A DNA stretch of 24,872 bases. Source: Boletus sp. NGJ. Taxonomy: Eukaryota; Basidiomycota; Agaricomycetes; Boletales; Boletaceae. The notes beneath the pieces were generated by a model that saw only the letters and a list, made by a program, of their open reading frames with translations, did no database searches and had not been told where the DNA came from. Each line of letters begins with the position of its first letter. Positions within the stretch are counted from its first letter, which is position 1. Where the stretch lies: the NCBI GenBank assembly GCA_019096195.1, contig JAGTXK010000238.1, positions 1 to 24,872 of the forward strand, in the 5' to 3' direction. Position numbers and translations under genes: made by a program. Shown here piece after piece: positions 19,505 to 24,872 of the stretch.

Positions 19505-20690
19505 GCAGCTCTGGTACTCCAGGCTAGCACCCTATTTGATATAGAGCAACTCCATAGTGACATTCTATCTGCACTCCCCTCCGACCCACTCACTGAACTG
19601 CACATGTCCTCTTCCAATCTGGACTCATGCTGGTCAGTCGACAAAGATGGCTTCCTCCGTCTTGACAAACACATCTATATCCCAAATGCTAATGACCTCT
19701 GACTCTGAGTCCTTCAGTACAAACACAACCATCTCCTCTCTAGACATTTCAGCCAAAATTGGACATTGGAACTTGTACGCCACAAATACACTTGGCCAAG
19801 GATAAGGACACTCATTAAAGAATATCTCTCCTCCTACACCACCTGCGCCCACACAAAGGTTCCAAGACACCAACCGTATGGGCTGTTGAAACAACTCCCC
19901 ATCTCCGAAAAGCCATGGAACTTCATCTCTATAGATTTCATTGAGCAACTCCTCTTGTCCTCCAGATATACCGCTATCCTTGTTGTCATATGTAGATCAA
20001 CTCTTCAAACAGTGCATCTTTGTTCCAACTTATGATATGGTAACTTCCCCAGACTTGGCAAAACTCTTCCTACTCCACATCTTTTCTAAGCATAGAGTTT
20101 CTTCCCACATCACCTTTGATTGAGGCTCAGAGTTCATCTCCCATTTCTTCCGCTTGCTTGGGAAAGCTCTCGATATCCACCTCCACTTCACCTCTGGTTA
20201 TCACCCAGAAGGAGATGGTCAGACAGAACATATGAACCAGACTCTTGAATAGTACCTCCGCATTTACTGCAACTACCAGCAAGATAACTGGTCCAAGCTC
20301 CTGCCTTTGGCGGAGTTTGTGTACAACAATGCTCTGAGTGCTACTACTGGAGTCTCTCTGTTCTTTACCAACAAAGGCTACCATCCCAATGTTACAGTAC
20401 ACCCTAAGCATGACCTCACTTCCACAAAGGCTCATGAGTACTCCATTGACCTTGATTCCCTCCATGACTACCTCCATGAAGAAATGGCTGCTGCCCAAAA
20501 GCATTACCAAGGACCTGTGGATGCTAGACAATCTCTGGCACCAGACTTCAAAGTCAGTGACCCAGTTTTCATGAAAGCAAAGTACTTCCACTCTACTAGA
20601 CCCTCCAAAAAACTCTCTGAGAAGAACCTAGGGCCTTATCCAATCATCACTCAGGCAGGCTCCCACTCCTTCACCCTCTAACTCCCTAAG
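19505..20690 (+). pseudogene. pol: pol: integrase with GPY motif
   Basis: The N-terminal zinc module spans about 19700-19850: two TGA stops (19700 and 19706) at expected Arg codons, the two His, then YTTC where relatives have CxxC, so one metal ligand is lost. The core has its first catalytic Asp in SIDFIEQL (19934-19936). A frameshift near 19990 follows, and the second Asp (20118-20120) is directly followed by TGA. The catalytic Glu is in GDGQTE (20226-20228), with a TAG at 20250. The frame then runs open through YNN, FFTNKGYHP and the GPY/F-type NLGPYPII motif (about 20627) to a TAA at 20679-20681. Integrase would insert the cDNA. Confidence 0.88.
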
Positions 20691-20693
20691 TCA

Positions 20694-21014
20694 ATGAAGT
20701 CCATTCATCTGGTCTTCCATGTCTCTCAACTGGAACCTTCCATACCCAACATCATACCTAATTGGATACAATCTCTGCCACCTCCGGTTGAAGTAGATGG
20801 AGAACCAGAGTACAAAGTTTCAGAAATCCTTGATTCCAAGATAGATCGACATTGCTGGAACTGCAAACTCCTATACCTCATCTGTTGGTCTGGTTATGAA
20901 GAGACAGATGAAGAGACTTCTTGGTTGTTAGCCACTGAGCTCAGTCATGCCTCCGAACTCATCTTGGACTATTACACCTACTATTCGGATAAGCCCGGAC
21001 CTCACTCCACATGA
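20694..21014 (+). pseudogene. pol: pol C-terminus: chromodomain
   Basis: It is in the same phase as the integrase end, after one TAA. After HLVFHVSQLEP and VDGEPEYKVSEILDSK it reads through LLYLICWSGYEETDEETSWL, a chromodomain: the Tyr/Trp/Trp aromatic cage positions are still there, though the usual basic residue before the first Trp is Cys. It ends with an Asp-Tyr-Tyr..KPGP tail at TGA 21012-21014. Chromodomains of chromoviruses bind modified histone H3 and steer integration to heterochromatin, which fits the repeat-rich location of this copy. Confidence 0.85.
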
Positions 21015-21101
21015 TTGGATAAGGAAATGTATTAAAAGAGAAAGAGAACTACATTACACTACACTATTTCCTCCTCCTCTTCTTCATTCTTCTCTGTCTC
21101 C

Positions 21102-21692
21102 TCATTTCCTCAGAGCATCCCAGATCTCCTGAAGGATCTTCGTTAGCCCCGGTAGCACCTCCAGTGCTGCTTTGTCCGTGTTGGAGCCGCTAGGCCCCAC
21201 CTTGCTGGTCTCCACCCTCCACTTCTTCTTCCACCTCTCCAGTTGCTCCTCTCTGGGCCACTCATACTTTGCCTTTGTGTCGCAACACTTGACACATGAT
21301 TTTAATTTCCTGGGGCCGAGTATACACTCGAGGCCCTGGTGGTTGCAGTGGTTACAGGGTCGCTCCGTCAACACTTGCTTCTTCTCCTGCTTGGCACTCT
21401 ATCATGCCTCAATCTCTTCTGCCTATTCTCCATCAGCTCTGACCTACTCCAATGATGGGTGACTCACCCTTCTGACAGCCTCCTCCTCCTTGACCTTCCA
21501 GCACGCCCTCTCTTCCTCCTTGCGCACCTTCCTCTTCACCTCCTCATGCGCCCTCCTCTCTGCTTCCACCTTCCAGGCTTGCACTCTTCTCTGCCACTCA
21601 TTGTACTTGGCAGCACTGACCTCCTCCTCATCCTCTTCATCCTCCACAAGGTGTTTGTTGGACCAGTTTTCAATGTTGTCAAGGTCAGACAT
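21102..21692 (-). pseudogene. Antisense ORF: acidic, charged protein with GAL4-like zinc cluster
   Basis: A single minus-strand phase runs from ATG 21692-21690 to TGA 21104-21102 (196 codon positions), interrupted by four stops at codons 83, 90, 97 and 98 (TAG, TAG, TGA, TAG). Residues about 8-25 are acidic with a Glu/Asp run, and about 35-78 are Arg/Lys/Glu-rich, likely coiled coil. Residues 113-143 are C-x2-C-x6-C-x9-C-x2-C-x6-Y, the spacing of a fungal Zn2Cys6 cluster with the last Cys changed to Tyr. The C-terminal 20 residues are amphipathic. It lies wholly inside the retrotransposon, between chromodomain and 3' LTR, opposite in direction to pol. A DNA-binding or regulatory role is inference. 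The stops are consistent with C-to-T decay, implying the ORF was once open. Confidence 0.7.
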
Positions 21693-21738
21693 GATGGGAA
21701 GTAAGGAGTATGTAGAATTGGCCGGGGGGAAACATCAA

Positions 21739-21748
21739 CCTTTATACC
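21739..21748 (-). promoter_or_regulatory. TATA-like box for the antisense ORF
   Basis: GGTATAAAGG on the minus strand, 47 bases upstream of the antisense ATG at 21692. The spacing suits a core promoter with a short leader. There is no experimental support. Confidence 0.4.
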
Positions 21749-21836
21749 TGGACAGATCCACACTCTACATTTTTTCAGACTTTGGTTTTTCCTACTCTGC
21801 ATTGTCTCTCGCCTAGGCCTTCAGGGATTCAGGCCT

Positions 21837-21846
21837 AAGAGGGGGA
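21837..21846 (+). other. Polypurine tract
   Basis: AAGAGGGGGA, then TAC, then the 3' LTR. This is the plus-strand primer site for reverse transcription. A TAGGCCT..AGGCCTA inverted repeat (about 21814-21837) lies just upstream. Confidence 0.85.
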
Positions 21847-21849
21847 TAC

Positions 21850-22406
21850 TGTCATATCCCATATAAATCTGACAAGTCCAACTTCAGACTTCCACCCACA
21901 ACTCTGGCGCGTTCTCCCTCAGAACACACTTCTGTACCCTCAAACTTATATGTCCTACATTATAGTAATCTCATCTCTTCATTCATATATACCTATGCTT
22001 CCTCATCTGTTCTAGTCCCACTCTGTTCATACCTCTGATGCAATATCTGTCTCACTTAAAAGCACTGCTCTGGCGAGGTACCAACTCTGTTCCATTACTC
22101 ATCATACCTTACGAACTCCGTTACTAATACCTTCATTTCGATTGTATATAAACCCTCAATACAACCCCTGTAGACTCAGTTCAAATATCAACTCTGAACA
22201 TCACTCCTGTCCTCTGTTCAAGTCTTGGCAACTCACTCTGACCTCCACTCGACTTGATATTTGACCATGTCGAGTCCATATCTCTGATCTTCCTATGTCC
22301 TCGAAATCTGGGACATCGGACTCAGGCAAGGGCACATCACATAAGGTGAAGCCAAGTCCTGACACCCTCAGTCAACTCTGGTACTTTAGAGTTCTCGCTC
22401 TTAACA
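21850..22406 (+). repeat. 3' LTR of chromovirus
   Basis: TGTCATATCC...GCTCTTAACA. It is homologous end to end with 14318-14894. It retains TATATAAA (22145-22152) and AGTTCAAATAT (22178-22188) unchanged despite roughly 11% divergence elsewhere. Confidence 0.95.
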
Positions 22407-22411
22407 GATAC
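22407..22411. repeat. Chromovirus target duplication, right (GATAC)
   Basis: GATAC directly after the 3' LTR. The composite element's ACTATGA arm resumes here. Confidence 0.9.
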
Positions 22412-22565
22412 TATGAACACTATGAAGATACTATGGATACTATGGATACACTTTCAATACTATATGTAAACACTATGAACACTATGAGTTATCTATGAAA
22501 CTACTATAACTACTATAAAACTATTATAGCACTATAAGCACTATGATGAAATCCTGTATTTACTA

Positions 22566-23472
22566 ATGGGTGGCATCAGGGGATTCTCTACAGTGACTAA
22601 CTATCTGATCCCAACTAACTGCCTCAGCTAGCAGGGTTGGTTCTCTTATGAGGGTTGCCAGCCTATAGATACTCAAGTATGGCATGTACTGAGGTGCTAG
22701 GCTTTGGATGCAATATAATGAGAGCCAGCTAGATACTTTGTGACTTGGGAATTGGTCTCTACTAGAGTACTGTGTACTGCTATAACTAGGGGTGTGACTA
22801 AGTGCACTCTCTATGCACTCTGATGTAATCTCCACATTTTCATTAAAATGAAGAGGAATAAAGGGAGTCTCTTCTGATGGACACTAACAGTTACAATGAT
22901 CAGTGAGGTACTATGGGTAGCAAGATGTGCAAGATCCTACTAGTGACTAGGGACAAGGGTTGACTAGAGGTGGGTGATTGGGTAGCTAGTCTAAGGGCTG
23001 GTTAAAAGTCTTGTTCTAATGAAATGACCAAACTTTACCAGAAGATTTAGCTACAATCAAGAGGCAAGTAGCTCTTAGCCAATTAGTAAGAAATGGAAAT
23101 GGGAAAAACCAAGAGGACAAAACTAAGGTCCTTTGGCAACTCTTGGGCTTTTACAGTATATACTAGATCTAACGATGTGTTATGCTACATGCATGATCAG
23201 TAAGGTTAACATGAGGATAACATGTGTACATATCCATATCAGTACAGCCATGAAAGAGAACATGAGGAGTACATGAGGAGGACAAGTCATAGATAGGGGT
23301 ATAAGGTAAGCATAAGGCAATCTAGACTAACATGTGTGATCTAGACCTAGAACAAGTTAGAGGAAATGGCATGAGGGTGCCATGAGGTCCATGGGTTTAG
23401 ATCTATGGATGAACTTGAGTATTTTAGGAGGATCAGATTATAGAGGCTAATTATAGGGGTTAAATGTGAAAG
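22566..23472. other. Unassigned spacer between composite elements
   Basis: No recognised gene. A minus-strand frame at 22835-22563 (90 codons) overlaps the right end of the composite element and has no motif, so I do not call it. Short ACATGAGGA-type repeats recur around 23207-23280 and 23375-23390. Confidence 0.35.
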
Positions 23473-23736
23473 TCATTGTATAAAATTGAGAAAAATCATA
23501 AGAGGAAAAATAATATGGTCTGTAACAGAAATAAGTCCTATAGTGCATGCAACCATAGACAAATGATTGGTGGAATAATGTGCACCAGGCTGCAAAACAG
23601 CACCAATTAGAATAGAGATAATGCCTGTATAGCTCTCAAGACCATGACTGACATCCTGACATGCAATATGTGCATCATTAATGCCATTGAGAGCACACAT
23701 CCCAGTAAAAAATGCCTCAACAGAGCCCATCACCAT
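23473..23736 (-). CDS. Small hypothetical ORF, possibly a gene fragment
   Basis: An 87-codon minus-strand frame with a reasonable amino-acid balance. Its N-terminal half is polar, with two Cys and an Asp/His-containing segment. The middle (ISILIGAVL) and the C-terminal 25 residues are hydrophobic and could form membrane-associated helices. An in-frame TGA sits just upstream of the ATG. The ORF begins only about 30 bases from the left terminus of composite element copy B (23767), so it may be the remainder of a gene cut by that insertion. No family is recognised. It could be chance. Confidence 0.3.
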   Translation of the reverse strand: MVMGSVEAFFTGMCALNGINDAHIACQDVSHGLESYTGIISILIGAVLQPGAHYSTNHLSMVACTIGLISVTDHIIFPLMIFLNFIQ

Positions 23737-23766
23737 AAATCAGAAACCACAACACCATGCAATCAT

Positions 23767-24872
23767 TAGTAAAAACAGGGCTAACTGTCCAGTAGCATAG
23801 TGCTCATAGTGAGAGTCCAACTGAATAGTGGTTTGATAGTACTTTGACAGTGTCTCATAGTAATTTCATAGTGATCATAGTGATGCCATAGTATATACAG
23901 TACTACATAGTGCTTTCATAGTGGCTTAGCAATTCTAAGCCTAATCCAATTTCAAGCCAATCTTAAAATCCAATGAAATATTAATTCTATCAATCTAAGC
24001 CTAATCCTAATCCTAATCCCAATTCTAATTCCAATTACTAATCCTAAGTATTGGCTTTATGTGATAATAAGAGAAGAATAAAATTAAAAAGCAAGAGGAT
24101 GTGGAAAAGTTTTTGAGGTCTGGCTTGTTTATATCAGAATGGGTGGCACAAACATTGGCAAACAATATCTGCTTTTCAAACACTGAGTGTGGGAAAATGG
24201 ATTTGTATATTTTTGCACAACAACCTGAGTGTAGATCTACACTTTTGATACACTTTTACTACACTTTTGATACACTTTTTTTTGGTGTGCACTTTTGCTA
24301 CACTATTGCTACACTTTGTGACTACACTTGACTACACTTTGACTACACTATGGCCACACTTTCTTTGGCTACACTTTTTGTACACTTTATAACTACTGTA
24401 TATTTTAACTACACTCTCTGTACACTTTGTGACTATACTTTAACTACACTTTTGAATACACTCTGACTACAGATTGTAACTGGTTTCTGTACACCTTCTG
24501 GCTACACATTGACTATACATTGACTACACTACTTCTTAGCTACATTTGACTACACTTTCTGAACACTTTTGACTATATTTTCTAACTACATTTTAACTAC
24601 ACTTAGTTTGACTACACTTTGTGACTACATTCTGAATACACTTTTGTACATTTTTGACTTCACTTTTTGTATACTTCTTGATTAGAATTAGAACTTGGAT
24701 TTGGATTAGAATGAAAATTAGAATTAGGATTAGGATTAGTTTAGAATTAGAATTAGCTTGAAATTACTACTATCACTATGACTACTATGAATGTGCTATG
24801 AATGCTATAAAATGCTATGATACTACTGTATGAGACTATGAGACTATGAACACTATAAATATACAGTGGCTC
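23767..24872. mobile_element. Composite inverted-repeat element, copy B (runs off window)
   Basis: The left terminus TAGTAAAAACAGG (23767-23779) matches copy A, followed by the same GCTAACTGTCCAGT. The same parts follow in order: CATAGT arm (about 23798-23930), CCTAAT array (about 23935-24045), core (about 24046-24228, sharing GAGGATGTGG, TCTGGCTTGTTTATAT and GGCACAAACATTGGCAAACA with copy A), long ACTACACTTTTG array, ATTAGA array (about 24681-24760) and ACTATGA arm (about 24765-24860). The right terminus is beyond the window. It has no coding capacity and is not interrupted. Confidence 0.75.
24229..24672. repeat. ACTACACTTTTG-type tandem array in copy B
   Basis: The same degenerate repeat as at 13869-14135, expanded to about 444 bp against 267 bp. 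The open frame at 24101-24331 is an artefact of the array and core. Confidence 0.85.

Larger units (their letters stand above)
14318..22406 (+). mobile_element. Ty3/Gypsy chromovirus (Tf1/sushi type), 8089 bp with nested insertion
   Basis: This is a complete LTR retrotransposon: 577-bp and 557-bp LTRs (TGTCATATCC...CTTAACA), a perfect 5-bp GATAC duplication, a self-priming type primer site, gag, protease, RT, RNase H, integrase, chromodomain and a polypurine tract. Without the 1001 bp added by the nested solo LTR it is about 7.1 kb. The domain order (integrase after RNase H) and the C-terminal chromodomain place it in the chromoviruses. It has an extra reverse-strand ORF between pol and the 3' LTR. 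It is dead: stops, at least three pol frameshifts, catalytic substitutions and a gag-pro disruption. Paralogous copy B of the host element shows what the empty site looked like near 24843-24856. Confidence 0.95.
13402..22565. mobile_element. Composite inverted-repeat element, copy A (split by a chromovirus)
   Basis: Without the inserted retrotransposon this is about 1.07 kb. In order it has: a left terminus CAGTAAAAACAG (13402-13413), a CATAGT-rich arm (about 13437-13625), a CCTAAT array (about 13631-13726), a non-repetitive core (about 13727-13868), an ACTACACTTTTG array (about 13869-14135), an ATTAGA/ATTAGG array (about 14136-14236), and an ACTATGA-rich arm (14245-14317 continuing at 22412-22550). 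The right terminus is CCTGTATTTACTA (22553-22565). The outer arrays are reverse complements of each other, so the whole unit can fold back on itself. The termini match as inverted repeats with one mismatch in 12. A TA target duplication is possible (TA on the right, CA on the left). There is no transposase. Copy B at 23767 has the same order of parts. Confidence 0.75.

Noticed and set aside
20127-20591. Minus-strand ORF of 154 codons
   Set aside because: Shadow of the integrase core. Unlike the ORF at 21102-21692, the sense strand here is clearly coding.
21459-21816. Plus-strand ORFs rich in Leu/Ser downstream of the chromodomain
   Set aside because: They are the complement of the charged antisense ORF, whose cysteine spacing and coiled-coil composition are more convincing.
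1-24872. CRISPR arrays, IS elements, prokaryotic operons, rRNA or tRNA genes
   Set aside because: None were found. The direct repeats present are satellites or transposon parts, and gene structures with introns and a chromodomain show a eukaryotic source.

Overview
The window reads as repeat-rich, gene-poor fungal DNA, most likely from an Agaricomycete (mushroom-forming basidiomycete). The reasons are a Tf1/sushi-type chromovirus whose gag, pol and chromodomain resemble those I know from Agaricomycetes, a decayed gene with 50-95 bp GT..AG introns, and many decayed repeats. No intact cellular gene can be supported, and nothing prokaryotic (operons, CRISPR, IS elements) is present.

Layout. 1-738 is unassigned apart from an ATGGGTA palindrome cluster at 415-540. 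739-1749 is a minus-strand solo LTR. 1996-2669 (minus) and 3360-5210 (plus) hold decayed coding-like frames. 5720-7238 is a decayed multi-exon gene on the plus strand. 7955-8768 is a second, diverged solo LTR. 8976-9344 is a MITE-like element with about 150-170 bp inverted arms. 9659-12491 is a truncated minus-strand Ty3/Gypsy element with gag, protease, RT and the start of RNase H. 13402-22565 is a composite inverted-repeat element (copy A), split by a complete 8.1 kb Ty3/Gypsy chromovirus (14318-22406). That chromovirus is itself split by a 996 bp solo LTR (16338-17333). 22566-23766 is a spacer with one small ORF. 23767-24872 is a second composite element (copy B) that runs off the window.

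The chromovirus is the centrepiece. It has 577 and 557 bp LTRs, a perfect GATAC target duplication, a TATA box, and an 11-nt stretch 33 bp downstream of the TATA that is exactly complementary to the sequence just after the 5' LTR (Tf1-like self-priming). It also has gag, protease, RT, RNase H, integrase with a GPY motif, a chromodomain and a polypurine tract. Between the chromodomain and the 3' LTR lies a reverse-strand ORF for an acidic, charged protein with a GAL4-like (Zn2Cys6) cysteine cluster and its own TATA-like box. This is the most unusual item in the window.

All coding copies are dead. Their defects are mostly transitions: CGA to TGA stops, Arg to Cys/His/Gln/Trp, Cys to Tyr. The two chromovirus LTRs differ by roughly 11%, almost entirely by transitions, with many paired TG/CA sites that imply loss of methylated CpG. 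The nest (composite element, then chromovirus, then solo LTR) gives a relative order of insertion.
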